Part shown: positions 13,896 to 21,748 of the stretch, in pieces
Layout of the letters: every line of letters begins with the position of its first letter
Numbering within the stretch: the stretch's first letter is position 1
Origin: Chloroflexota bacterium
GTDB lineage: Bacteria > Chloroflexota > Anaerolineae > Promineifilales > Promineifilaceae
Direction: 5' to 3'
Length of the DNA stretch: 34,877 nt
NCBI GenBank assembly: GCA_018004935.1
Contig: JAGNBF010000078.1
Span: forward strand, 1 to 34,877
Program-made: the position numbers and the translations under genes
Notes under the pieces: model-generated
The model's input: the letters and a program-made list of their open reading frames with translations, nothing else
Databases searched by the model: none
Told to the model about the DNA's origin: nothing

Positions 13896-14630
13896 ATGCT
13901 CCACTTACTTCTCGTCGAAGACAACCCCAAACTCCGCCCCGCCATGCAAGCGGGACTGGAAAACACCGGTCAGGTGCAGGTCGTTTATGCCTGCGCTACC
14001 GGCGAAGCCGCCCTGGATTACTGCCTGCAAGCCCCGCCCCACATCATCCTCATGGATGTGCAACTGGCCGGGGTGATGAATGGCATTGAGGCGGCCATCG
14101 CCATCCGCCGTGAACTGCCGCGCCTGCCCGTCGTGTTCTACTCCATCCAGGATGACGAAAATTACTATCGGGATTTTCGCCGGTCCGGCATTCTCAGCCA
14201 TTATGCGTATGTGCGTAAATCCAACTACCTGCTCCCCCAGCTGATTGTGCCCTTGATTGAAGATGCAGTCCGCGGCCGCAGTTTCATTGACCCCGACATT
14301 GAAGCCCGCGTGCAAGAGGTCCGCCACAAAGACGAACAATCACCCCTGGCCTTGCTCGAACCCAGCGAATTGGCCGTCGCCAAAATGTTAGCCCAGGGCA
14401 TGAGCAATGAGCAGATCGCCAGCAAAATGGGCTTCCGCGACAAACGCACCATCAGCCGCATCAACGGCCAGATTTACACCGCCTGGGGCCTCAACGACAC
14501 CACCACCGACGAAAAAGTGGCTCGCACCCGCGCCGCCATCATCTACAACACCCGCCGCCTCATCCGCTGGGATGAAAACGGCCTGCCGTTGGTGCAGAAT
14601 GAACGAGGCGACTGGGAACCCTTGAATTGA
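13896..14630 (+). CDS. Response regulator with LuxR-like HTH output domain
   Basis: 244 aa. Receiver domain: acidic pair E8-D9, phospho-acceptor Asp54 in ILMDVQL, Ser in VVFYSIQ and Lys in YVRKSN. The output region LEPSELAVAKMLAQGMSNEQIASKMGF-KRTISR resembles the NarL/FixJ helix-turn-helix, with an unusual longer C-terminal extension ending DWEPLN. It precedes the histidine kinase gene by 84 bases of repeats, so the two are a cognate pair in one transcription direction. No clear ribosome site before ATG 13896. Targets unknown. Octamer at 14272. Confidence 0.88.
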   Translation: MLHLLLVEDNPKLRPAMQAGLENTGQVQVVYACATGEAALDYCLQAPPHIILMDVQLAGVMNGIEAAIAIRRELPRLPVVFYSIQDDENYYRDFRRSGILSHYAYVRKSNYLLPQLIVPLIEDAVRGRSFIDPDIEARVQEVRHKDEQSPLALLEPSELAVAKMLAQGMSNEQIASKMGFRDKRTISRINGQIYTAWGLNDTTTDEKVARTRAAIIYNTRRLIRWDENGLPLVQNERGDWEPLN

Positions 14631-14713
14631 CGATTGACGATTGACGATTGACGATTAGGGGTCGAGCGCGTCAATCGTAAATCTACAATCGTAAATCTAC
14701 AATCGTAAATCGA
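14631..14713. repeat. Tandem repeat arms between regulator and kinase genes
   Basis: About four copies of the 7-bp unit ATTGACG, a short centre, then three AATCGTAAATCTAC units (about 14 bp). The right units carry the reverse complement of GACGATT, so the arms can pair. The array ends just before the kinase ATG and takes the place where a ribosome site would be expected. Confidence 0.8.
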
Positions 14714-14714
14714 A

Positions 14715-16868
14715 ATGAGTAACAGCTTTCTCCTCAACTGGGCCGCTATGGCCGTCTCCCTCTTCAACGCCATCCTGCTCCTCTGGCTAGGATTAACGGT
14801 GTTGCTCAACGCCGACCGGCGGGCCTGGGGTATCTGGCTGGCTTCGGCTGGGTTGCTCATGGGGGGCATGTTCTTCGTCAGTCATTCGGCCATCCTCAGC
14901 TTAAGTCCCGTTACCCTTAGCCTGGGAATGGTGTTCTGGTGGACGGTGGGGCTGGTTCCTGCCATTCTGATGCCGTATGGTTGGTACGTCATCACCCTCT
15001 GGTATAGTGGTTTTTGGCAAGAGCAGGTAGGGCTTTTTCAGCGACGGCATGGTTTCTGGTTTTCCCTCACCACGTTGGTGATGCAAGTGGGGTTGCTGAC
15101 CATGGCTGTGGGCATTTTTCTATTAGCCGAAGGGTTCCGCACCTCGGATGATTTTTTCGGCCAGGTGCGGTTGTTCATCCGTTGGTCGTTTTTTGGTATA
15201 CCCCTTTTGTCGCTGGCCTATTCTGGTTATGTGGTGCTGTGTATTCTGCTCTCCTGGGATGCTCTGCGCCATCCGGGGCCATCACAACGGGTGATGGGCA
15301 CATTGGCCCGGCAGAGAGCACAACCCTGGTTCGCGGCCGCGTCCCTCATTCTCCTTGTCGTCAGCCTCATGGTTGCTGGAGTGGTGCAATGGCTGGTGCA
15401 ACAATCCCGCTTCGCCACCCTCGTCAGCATCTACTTTGCCCATCGCGAAGGCATTGCCTGGTGGGATTTACTCATCGCCACCCTCATCTCTGGAGTTATT
15501 TTGCTCCTGGGCCAGGCCATCGTGGCCTACGAACTATTCACCGGTAAAACCTTGCCCCGGCGCGGCCTGCATCGCCATTGGCGACGAGCCATTATTCTGG
15601 CGGCCGGGTATGGCGTTGTCATAGGCGGCAGTCTGGCGATCAGTCTGCGGCCGCTGTACAGCCTGCTCCTCACCGCCATGCTCATGACCTTCTTCTACGC
15701 TCTCTTTAGCTGGCGTAGTTACGCCGAACGAGAATATTTCATCGCCAGTTTGCGCCCCTTCATCACTGGCCAACCCCTCTACCCCCAACTCCTCACCGAA
15801 ACCCCAACCGACGTGTTAGAGATGGATATTCGCACCCCTTTTCACGCCTTGTGCCGCGATTTGTTAGATGCGCGGGTTGCCTATCTGGTCTCTGTTGGGC
15901 CGCTGGCTCCGCTGGTGGGGCCACCGCTGGCCTATCCCCAGCCCCTTTCTCCACCCCTACCCTTGTTACCCGAATTAACCGCCCAGTTCCGCACCCCCCA
16001 AAGCATCTGGCTCTCCATCGAACCGGAAAAGTTTGCCGGGGCCATTTGGGCCATCCCTTTGTGGAGCGAACGGGGATTGGTAGGTGTATTGCTGTTGGGG
16101 GAAAAGCTGAGCGGTGGGTTGTACACGCAGGAAGAGATGGAAGTCGCCCGCACCAGTGGTGAGCGCCTCATAGATATGAAAGCCAGTGCGGAAATGGCGC
16201 ACCGGCTGATGGGGTTACAGCGGCAACGACTGGCAGAAAGCCAGGTGGTAGATCGGCGAACACGGCGCACCTTGCATGATGAGGTTTTGCCCCAATTGCA
16301 CACCGCCCTGCTGGTTCTCAGCCGTGTTCCTCCGCATGAAGCAGTGCAGGAAGCGTCGGCTACGCTCGCGGCCGCGCACCGGCAAATTGCCAACCTGCTC
16401 CGGGAAATGCCCACCGGGGCCGCCCCTGAAGTGGCCCGGTTAGGGTTTATCAAAGCCTTACAGCGGGTGGTAGAACAAGAATTCAACACTGCCTTCGACC
16501 AGGTGAACTGGGAAGTGACGGCTGAGACCGAAACCGCGTTGCGCCGGTTGCCACCCCTCACCACCGAAGTGCTGTTTTATGCGGCTCGTGAAGCCATTCG
16601 TAACGCCGCCCACCATGCCCGCTCTCGTGATAATGGAAACCCCCTTACCCTCACCCTGACAGCCGCCCCATCCCCTTCCCTACATCTGACAATTGAAGAT
16701 GATGGCGTAGGCCTGAACGCGGCCGCGACGCCTAACGGCGGCAGTGGGCAGGGGCTGGCCTTGCATAGCACCCTTATGGCCGTTATCGGTGGTTCCCTGG
16801 CTCTAGAAAGTGTACCCCAGACCTATACCCGGGTTGTTTTAACCCTGCCCCCCACTCCCCATGGATGA
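14715..16868 (+). CDS. Membrane sensor histidine kinase (HisKA_3-like)
   Basis: 717 aa. About nine or ten hydrophobic segments span residues 1-340, so sensing is likely membrane-based. A GAF-like cytosolic segment (about 370-500) follows. The phospho-acceptor region is RRTRRTLHDEVLPQLH, the DxxHD-like form of NarL-type kinases. The ATPase domain shows the N box EAIRNAAHHA, G1 DDGVGL and G2 GSGQGLAL. Partner is the regulator just upstream. Signal unknown. The start is ATG 14715, directly after the repeat array. Four octamers: 15333, 15647, 16368, 16719. Confidence 0.9.
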   Translation: MSNSFLLNWAAMAVSLFNAILLLWLGLTVLLNADRRAWGIWLASAGLLMGGMFFVSHSAILSLSPVTLSLGMVFWWTVGLVPAILMPYGWYVITLWYSGFWQEQVGLFQRRHGFWFSLTTLVMQVGLLTMAVGIFLLAEGFRTSDDFFGQVRLFIRWSFFGIPLLSLAYSGYVVLCILLSWDALRHPGPSQRVMGTLARQRAQPWFAAASLILLVVSLMVAGVVQWLVQQSRFATLVSIYFAHREGIAWWDLLIATLISGVILLLGQAIVAYELFTGKTLPRRGLHRHWRRAIILAAGYGVVIGGSLAISLRPLYSLLLTAMLMTFFYALFSWRSYAEREYFIASLRPFITGQPLYPQLLTETPTDVLEMDIRTPFHALCRDLLDARVAYLVSVGPLAPLVGPPLAYPQPLSPPLPLLPELTAQFRTPQSIWLSIEPEKFAGAIWAIPLWSERGLVGVLLLGEKLSGGLYTQEEMEVARTSGERLIDMKASAEMAHRLMGLQRQRLAESQVVDRRTRRTLHDEVLPQLHTALLVLSRVPPHEAVQEASATLAAAHRQIANLLREMPTGAAPEVARLGFIKALQRVVEQEFNTAFDQVNWEVTAETETALRRLPPLTTEVLFYAAREAIRNAAHHARSRDNGNPLTLTLTAAPSPSLHLTIEDDGVGLNAAATPNGGSGQGLALHSTLMAVIGGSLALESVPQTYTRVVLTLPPTPHG

Positions 16869-16925
16869 TCGAAAAAGGAGAGGTTTTTTTGGGGATTTCG
16901 CGGCACGAGCGGTATGGTGGGAGAT

Positions 16926-16968
16926 GATCTTGTGCCTGCCCAGACCAGGGCAACCACAGCGTTGCCCT
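16926..16968 (+). repeat. Family R1 fragment
   Basis: Only the inner part of R1 remains (CTTGTGCCTGCCC ... GGGCAACCACA-CGTTGCCC). The terminal GGTTCTTTGGG sequences are missing. Confidence 0.55.
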
Positions 16969-16977
16969 TACTTACTT

Positions 16978-17054
16978 GAGTTTAGAGTTCAGAGCCAGAG
17001 CTAGAGGGTTTTCCAGAGTAATTTCCTCTTGCTTTCTCCTCTCGCTCTAAACTC
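16978..17054 (-). repeat. Family R5 element, short copy
   Basis: Bounded by inverted repeats GAGTTTAGAG (16978-16987) and CTCTAAACTC (17045-17054), with purine/pyrimidine-skewed CTCTCGCT-like units inside. It is the reverse-oriented, shorter version of the element at 30736-30863, including the same TTTTCCAGAGTAATT core. The TCCAGTTA/AACTGGA flanks also match. Confidence 0.75.
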
Positions 17055-17061
17055 CAGTTAC

Positions 17062-17213
17062 TTAGTGAACATCTAAAAATAACTTCCCGGTTTAGACCTG
17101 ACAGGTTTTCGGAAACCTGTCAGGTCTGCGCGGAACTTATTCTTGGACGATTACTTAGGGTTCGCGCAAATAATTTTTGCGTTTGCTGTGGCCGGTCTCC
17201 TGACTGCGCCACC
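17062..17213 (+). repeat. Family R2 repeat
   Basis: Same order as the copy at 8219: TCTAAAAATAACTTCCCG, hairpin GACCTGACAGGTTTTC/GAAACCTGTCAGGTC, spacer, then TGCTGTGGCCGGTCTCCTGA. Confidence 0.8.
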
Positions 17214-17327
17214 CAACTTAATTTTGAGCGAACCCAAAGAGCCAAATGAGATTCTGCCCCAGGCCGATTGTTCCTGACACAAGGATGATTATAATGACCC
17301 TTTGTAACTATTCAGGTGTCACAACTT

Positions 17328-17484
17328 ATTCCCACGCTCGGCGTGGGAATTCCCTCTGGGACGCTCGGCGTCCTACCCGACGCCGAGTGTGGAATGAGAA
17401 GGCCCTCACCCCCCGCCGCTCTCCCGCTTCGGGAGAGGGGCGTCAGTTCCCTCTCCCCTGGGGAGAGGGTTTGGGTGAGGGGCC
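17328..17484. repeat. Family R4-like composite of hairpins and G/C-rich module
   Basis: A perfect 10-bp hairpin ATTCCCACGC/GCGTGGGAAT, then GACGCTCGGCGTC, then CCCTCACC...GGTGAGGG enclosing CTCTCCCGCTTCGGGAGAG and CCCTCTCCCCTGGGGAGAGGG. The layout (hairpin, then TTCCC-CCCCTGGGG-GGGTT-GGG) parallels the R4 copies at 13723, 19525 and 21066, though the sequence is diverged. Confidence 0.6.
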
Positions 17485-17568
17485 GTATAGTCACGACCCT
17501 TTATTGTATTGGCGCGTAAATTATTGTCTGGTAAGAAGAACCTGATGTAACGATTCTTCCCACCATAG

Positions 17569-17621
17569 GTAAGCGTTCAGTCATATAAATTCATCCGCCA
17601 GCGGGATAACTGAACGCTTAC
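17569..17621. mobile_element. Family R3 miniature element, 53 bp, with 9-bp target duplication
   Basis: The same 13-bp ends as the 9143 element (GTAAGCGTTCAGT at 17569-17581; ACTGAACGCTTAC at 17609-17621) with only 27 bases between. Flanked by the perfect direct repeat CCACCATAG (17560-17568 and 17622-17630), the signature of transposition. The inner bases (TCATATAAATTCATCCGCCA) match the right end of the longer element, so this is an internal deletion derivative. Confidence 0.88.
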
Positions 17622-17729
17622 CCACCATAGGCATATATCTTCTCAATATGGCGGGGGAAACGTAATCTGAACCTGTCGCAGGCCTCGGTAGCCCCGAAAT
17701 TTTGAGAAGATACAGAGGAACTAATAAAA

Positions 17730-18254
17730 ATGGACGAGATTGTACGTGCGGCCGCGGCCGCTATTCCCCAAGGTATTTTATTAGGTATCGTTCTCGGTGC
17801 GCTTGTATATACCATGAGAGGTTCCGATGCCTTTACCGCCATGGCCCAATTCGTATTAGGGCTTACCATTGGCTTCATCGTAGGGTGCCTCTTTAACCTG
17901 ACACAGGTGATTCGAGTGTGGGAAGCCATGCAGACCTCCGTCGCCGCTGAAGGGGGAACCTTAAGCTTTGGCCTTACCCCTGATGCTTTGCAGATTTTTA
18001 TACAACGCATCCTCATTTTTGCCGGTTTAGGGGGTGCCATTGGTCTCCTCTGGGCCGAACCGGGAGCCATGGCTAATGGCGCTTTTGTCGGCGGCATTAT
18101 GGGGCTGATTGGCGGCATCATTGTAGGTGTGGGGATGGAACTGCTAGATATGCAACTCACATCCCTCTATCGGCTGGGCATTATTGCCCTGGTAATCATT
18201 GCCTTACTCACAGTCGCCAGCCTCCAGGGCGATCAGCGGCGGATTGCTCCGTGA
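17730..18254 (+). CDS. Small integral membrane protein of unknown function
   Basis: 174 aa. Four to five hydrophobic segments rich in Gly (for example GILLGIVLGALVY, FVLGLTIGFIVGCLF, GGIMGLIGGIIVGVG, IIALVIIALLTVA). No charged pore motif, no signal peptide and no family I recognise. ATG 17730 follows a GAGGAA site. Two overlapping GCGGCCGC octamers at 17748 and 17754 create an Ala run at residues 7-11. It is followed 75 bases later by the PLP enzyme gene in the same direction; a functional link is not evident. Confidence 0.65.
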   Translation: MDEIVRAAAAAIPQGILLGIVLGALVYTMRGSDAFTAMAQFVLGLTIGFIVGCLFNLTQVIRVWEAMQTSVAAEGGTLSFGLTPDALQIFIQRILIFAGLGGAIGLLWAEPGAMANGAFVGGIMGLIGGIIVGVGMELLDMQLTSLYRLGIIALVIIALLTVASLQGDQRRIAP

Positions 18255-18329
18255 AGCGAGTAGGCCCCGAGAGTAGTAAAATGAGCTTCCTCATCGTAGC
18301 GCATCTCTGTAGATAGTGATCATTTGCCC

Positions 18330-19448
18330 ATGTCAAACTCTTACCTTCCGCCTCTGTCCCTTATCGAAAAACCAACGCTCTTGTTAGATAAACAAAAAGT
18401 CTGGCGCAATATCAGCCGTATGGTAGAAAAGGCGAATAGGGCAGGGGTGCGCTTGCGGCCGCATTTCAAAACCCATCAATCGGCGACCATTGGTTCCTGG
18501 TTCCAGGCCCAGGGCATCAACGATATTACCGTTTCGTCCGTAGATATGGCCGCCTATTTTGCCCACCATGGGTGGGATGACATCACCCTGGCCTTTCCTG
18601 TCAACTGGCGTGAAATCGGCAAAATAAATCAACTGGCCGCTACCATTCGTCTCAATCTCCTGGTGGAATCAAGAGAGACAGGCCACTTTTTGAGCCAAAA
18701 CCTTACCCAGCCAGTTTCGGTCTGGCTGAAGGTAGATACCGGTTATGGTCGGACAGGAATCCACTGGACGGAGAAGGAGCAGGTGATAAGGGTAGCGGAA
18801 AGCATCGCGGCCGCGTCCCATCTCACTCTGACAGGTTTGCTCACCCACACAGGCCACGCCTATGGCCCCACTACCCCAGCCCAAGCCACCGCCCTGTTCC
18901 AGGAAACCGTAACCCGCCTACAGACCCTCCGTTCCGCCCTTCACCAGCCCGATTTACGCCTGTCTATCGGCGATACCCCCACCTGCACTCTGGTAGAAGA
19001 CCTTAGCGGCATAGACGAAATACGTCCTGGCAATTTTGTTTTTTACGACTACATGCAAGTTCAGCACGGTGTCTGCTCCCCAGATGATGTCGCCATTGCT
19101 CTGGCCTGCCCTGTCGTCGCCCGCCATCCCGAACGGCAAGAGATTGTTCTTTATGGCGGCGCTATTCACCTCTCCAAAGAGTACCTGGACCTGCCCAACG
19201 GGCACAAACATTATGGCGCCATCGCCCTGCCCACCTCGGCTGGCTGGAGTGAGCCGGTTCCCAGAGCCTATGTCAACCGCTTAAGCCAGGAACACGGCAT
19301 CGTCCAGGCCGATCCCGCCTTCATTGAGCAAGTACACATTGGCGATATTCTTCTGGTACTGCCCGTACACTCGTGCCTTACAGCCAACCTGCGCCAAAGC
19401 TATCTCACCCTGGAGGGGGAAACTATCCCTATGGCTGGTATTCTGTAA
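18330..19448 (+). CDS. PLP-dependent D-threonine aldolase / D-serine dehydratase-like enzyme
   Basis: 372 aa with an alanine-racemase-type N-terminal barrel: TPTLLLDK-like start, then RPHFKTHQ whose Lys is the PLP Schiff-base residue, VDTGYGRTGI and LTGLLTHTGHAYG. The C-terminal domain carries PVHSCLT, the His/Cys metal-binding pair of the D-serine dehydratase/D-threonine aldolase family (DSD1-like). It should cleave or deaminate a D-beta-hydroxy amino acid; D-Thr and D-Ser cannot be told apart here. ATG 18330 is preferred over TTG 18324. Octamers at 18455 and 18807. A 40-bp palindrome follows the gene and may end transcription. Confidence 0.88.
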   Translation: MSNSYLPPLSLIEKPTLLLDKQKVWRNISRMVEKANRAGVRLRPHFKTHQSATIGSWFQAQGINDITVSSVDMAAYFAHHGWDDITLAFPVNWREIGKINQLAATIRLNLLVESRETGHFLSQNLTQPVSVWLKVDTGYGRTGIHWTEKEQVIRVAESIAAASHLTLTGLLTHTGHAYGPTTPAQATALFQETVTRLQTLRSALHQPDLRLSIGDTPTCTLVEDLSGIDEIRPGNFVFYDYMQVQHGVCSPDDVAIALACPVVARHPERQEIVLYGGAIHLSKEYLDLPNGHKHYGAIALPTSAGWSEPVPRAYVNRLSQEHGIVQADPAFIEQVHIGDILLVLPVHSCLTANLRQSYLTLEGETIPMAGIL

Positions 19449-19524
19449 CCCTTCAGGGTATACACACTCAGGCCAGCCATTCCATCCCCCGGCGCTTTCC
19501 GGCGGGAAGGGGGAAACATCAGGC

Positions 19525-19607
19525 GTGTGGGTTATCGAGCGCGGCCGCGCTCGATAACCCACACATGAGAAAATTCCCCGCCCCTGGGGGCGAGGTTAGG
19601 GGTGGGG
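19525..19607. repeat. Perfect 40-bp palindrome with GCGGCCGC centre, plus R4 module
   Basis: 19525-19564 is a perfect palindrome with 20-bp arms and no loop; its exact centre is GCGGCCGC (19541-19548). It is followed by ATTCCCCGCCCCTGGGGG and AGGTTAGGGGTGGGG, the conserved module seen after different palindromes at 13723 and 21066. It lies 76 bases past the PLP enzyme stop and may act as terminator or cruciform. Confidence 0.85.
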
Positions 19608-19723
19608 AAACCCTATTACCTGACTATTTTTTTAAACAACAATCAGGCTGTTCGCTCTCTCAAAAAAACGGCAAACGCCAGAAGCAAACCAAATTGAGAA
19701 TGATTGTGTTGGGGCGATTGCCA

Positions 19724-19753
19724 TTGCCAACCAGGTTATAATTCCGCTATACT
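19724..19753 (+). promoter_or_regulatory. Sigma-70-type promoter of the queF operon
   Basis: TTGCCA (19724-19729), an 18-base spacer, then TATACT (19748-19753). Transcription should begin near 19760, leaving a leader of about 155 bases before queF. A TATAAT also lies at 19737-19742 but has no spaced -35 partner. Confidence 0.6.
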
Positions 19754-19757
19754 TTCG

Positions 19758-19820
19758 CCTCGCCGGTAGCAGAAAAGAGCACCCGCTCCCACCCGGCTTA
19801 CCAAAACTGCGAGGTTTTTT
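19758..19820 (+). promoter_or_regulatory. Structured leader with possible attenuator before queF
   Basis: CCTCGC (19758-19763) pairs with GCGAGG (19809-19814), which is followed directly by TTTTTT, a terminator-like end. Inside, GCCGG (19762-19766) can pair with CCGGC (19793-19797), which would compete with the outer stem, and GGTA can pair with TACC (19799-19802). Mutually exclusive stems before a preQ1-consuming gene suggest attenuation by preQ1 or preQ0. I cannot match the known preQ1-I, -II or -III consensus, so the riboswitch idea is inference. Confidence 0.4.
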
Positions 19821-19915
19821 AGCCCCGCATTCTTGTAACAACTTCCTTTATACCCATGAACCAGTGGTGGACAATGCCAGTTCGTTGGCTTTTGTTGCCC
19901 TGGAGGAGAACCTGC

Positions 19916-20308
19916 ATGACGACGAATTTTCGGGCGTTAGGTAAACCAATGAACGCGCCCAGCAAAGAGTTAGATACCTTCCCTGCTCCACCTTATGTGA
20001 CGGTTGTGCGTTTTACCAGTGATGAGTTGACCTGCTTCTGCCCTGTTACCCATCAGCCTGATTTTAATAAGGTGGAAATTGAATATGTGCCCGATCAACT
20101 GTGTGTGGAGAGCAAAAGCCTGAAATTGTATCTGTGGACTTTCCGCGATGAGCCGATTTTTGGGGAGGGTCTGGCCAGCACGATTGCCCAGGATATGTTC
20201 AATGCCCTTCAGCCATTCCGCTGTAAAGTGACCCTGACGCAGGGGATTCGCGGGGGCTTGCAGATGACGGCTGTGGCTGAGGTCAAACGAGAAGGAGCCG
20301 AGGCATGA
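19916..20308 (+). CDS. queF: NADPH-dependent 7-cyano-7-deazaguanine (preQ0) reductase
   Basis: QueF reduces preQ0 to preQ1 in queuosine tRNA-modification synthesis. 130 aa, the unimodular (B. subtilis-type) length. Motifs: FTSDELTCFCPVTHQPDF with catalytic Cys42 (FCP) and Asp49, and the ESKSLKLYLW signature (65-74) shared with the T-fold family. ATG 19916 is chosen for its GGAGGAG site; an upstream ATG at 19856 would add 20 residues absent from the family. Its stop overlaps the queC start (ATGA), so both are translated together. Confidence 0.94.
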   Translation: MTTNFRALGKPMNAPSKELDTFPAPPYVTVVRFTSDELTCFCPVTHQPDFNKVEIEYVPDQLCVESKSLKLYLWTFRDEPIFGEGLASTIAQDMFNALQPFRCKVTLTQGIRGGLQMTAVAEVKREGAEA

Positions 20309-20973
20309 TAGATTGTGTTGCCATTGTCAGTGGGGGAATGGATAGTGTTACCTTACTGCACCATCTGGTAAAAACGGAAAAACGGCAACCGGCGGTGTTG
20401 ACCTTTGTGTATGGGCAAAAGCACGATAAGGAGATTGCCTATGCCCGGATGCAAGCGGGTTTGTTGTCTTGTACGACACATCTGGTGCTGGATTTGTCGT
20501 TATTGCGGCCGCTCTTTGCCCATTCTGCCCTGGTTTCTGTCAATATGGCTGTCCCTGACATCGCCACCGTAACGGGAGATCCCCAACCGGCCACCTATGT
20601 ACCCAACCGCAATATGATTTTTTTGGCCCTCGCGGCCGCGTACGCCGAAACTAATAATGTCAATGACATCTTCTACGGAGCACAGAGTCACGACATGTAC
20701 GGTTACTGGGATACAACACCTGAATTTCTGACACAACTAAATCAGGTGTACCGCCTCAATCGCAAAACTCCCATTCAGATTCATGCCCCGCTGGTGCATC
20801 ATAGCAAAACAGACATTTTGCGCCTGGGGCTTGAACTAGGAGTGGATTATGCACAAACCTGGTCCTGTTATGAAGGGCAGGAATTGGCCTGCGGCCGCTG
20901 TCCCACCTGTGCCGAACGATTACAAGCCTTTACAAACCTGGGTCTGACTGACCCATTGCTATATCAAGCGTAA
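20305..20973 (+). CDS. queC: 7-cyano-7-deazaguanine synthase
   Basis: QueC converts carboxy-deazaguanine to preQ0 with ATP and ammonia. 222 aa. PP-loop SGGMDS at 9-14, YVPNRNMIFLALAAAYA (98-114) and the zinc site Cys188, Cys196, Cys199, Cys202 (WSCYEG ... CGRCPTC). AAGGAG stands 8 bases before ATG 20305. QueC (one step upstream) and QueF (one step downstream of preQ0) are adjacent; QueD and QueE are not in this window. Three octamers; the one at 20891 encodes the Cys-Gly-Arg of the zinc motif. Confidence 0.95.
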   Translation: MIDCVAIVSGGMDSVTLLHHLVKTEKRQPAVLTFVYGQKHDKEIAYARMQAGLLSCTTHLVLDLSLLRPLFAHSALVSVNMAVPDIATVTGDPQPATYVPNRNMIFLALAAAYAETNNVNDIFYGAQSHDMYGYWDTTPEFLTQLNQVYRLNRKTPIQIHAPLVHHSKTDILRLGLELGVDYAQTWSCYEGQELACGRCPTCAERLQAFTNLGLTDPLLYQA

Positions 20974-20986
20974 ACTCAAAAGTCAT

Positions 20987-21038
20987 GGTTCTTTGGGAAT
21001 TCAGGGGGTTGCCCGTACCCCACGAAATCCCCAAGACC
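20987..21038 (+). repeat. Family R1 internally deleted copy E (52 bp)
   Basis: Keeps the left end (GGTTCTTTGGGAATTCAGG) and right portion (TTGCCCGTACCCCACGAAAT) of R1 but lacks the middle 60 bases. Lies between queC and the transporter gene. Confidence 0.8.
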
Positions 21039-21065
21039 AAAGTCACTTGCGGGCAAACCCTTAGA

Positions 21066-21146
21066 GGCGCGGTTTTTCGGGGCGAAGCCCCGAAAAACCG
21101 CGCCGGAAAAGTTCCCCGCCCCTGGGGGCGGGGTTAGGGGTGGGGG
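21066..21146. repeat. Family R4 composite palindrome plus G/C-rich module
   Basis: Perfect 18-bp arms (GGCGCGGTTTTTCGGGGC and complement) around a GAA loop at 21066-21104, then GTTCCCCGCCCCTGGGGGC and GGGGTTAGGGGTGGGGG. The palindrome differs entirely from those at 13723 and 19525; the trailing module is nearly identical. Confidence 0.8.
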
Positions 21147-21187
21147 TTTCCCACAACAAACTGGTAAAACATCTGCGGAGAAAAATA

Positions 21188-21703
21188 ATGATTTATGTAA
21201 TTTTGTACTTAATCGCCATTATCCTGGCGAATCTGAGTGTGGCCCAATTTGGTCCCAGTATAACCATTGTCAACGCCTTTTTGTTTATCGGCCTGGATTT
21301 GACGGCACGAGATCAGCTACATGAGGCATGGCGCGGCCGCAACCTGTTGCCCAAAATGGTAGTTCTCATCACCGCCGGGTCCCTGCTCTCCTGGTTCTTA
21401 AACCGGAATGCCGGGCCGATTGCGCTGGCTTCATTTGTGGCCTTCGCCGCGGCCGCGACCGTAGATGCGTTTGTGTACCAGTTATTGGGCAAATACCCAC
21501 GTTGGTTGCGGATCAATGGCAGTAACCTCCCCAGTGCGGCTGTTGACTCCCTGGTGTTCCCCACCCTGGCCTTCGGCCAACTCCTCTGGCCCGTTATCGT
21601 GGGCCAATTCCTGGCTAAAACATTGGGAGGATTCCTCTGGTCGTTGTTATTCCGCTGGCTGGATCAACGGAACGGGAGCGAGGTAATTATAAAAGCAGAG
21701 TAA
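21188..21703 (+). CDS. VUT-family membrane transporter (probable queuosine-precursor uptake)
   Basis: 171 aa from ATG 21188 (GGAG 8 bases upstream; a longer start at 21140 would translate repeat DNA). Five to six hydrophobic segments. The pattern LFIGLDLTARDQLHEAW, later FAAAATVDAFVYQLL and NLPSAAVDSLVFPTLAF, is that of the short VUT/YhhQ-type transporters; longer YhhQ proteins import preQ0/preQ1. Its position just after queF and queC supports a preQ0/preQ1 role, which remains an inference. Octamers at 21333 and 21449. Confidence 0.8.
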   Translation: MIYVILYLIAIILANLSVAQFGPSITIVNAFLFIGLDLTARDQLHEAWRGRNLLPKMVVLITAGSLLSWFLNRNAGPIALASFVAFAAAATVDAFVYQLLGKYPRWLRINGSNLPSAAVDSLVFPTLAFGQLLWPVIVGQFLAKTLGGFLWSLLFRWLDQRNGSEVIIKAE

Positions 21704-21748
21704 TAATTGGTTATTGGTGTGTTCAGGGAATGTGGCCCGGCGGGCGCA

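Noticed and set aside
19758-19820. Known preQ1 riboswitch class before queF
   Set aside because: The A-rich tail and compact loop of preQ1-I and the layouts of preQ1-II and -III are not visible; kept only as a possible attenuator.
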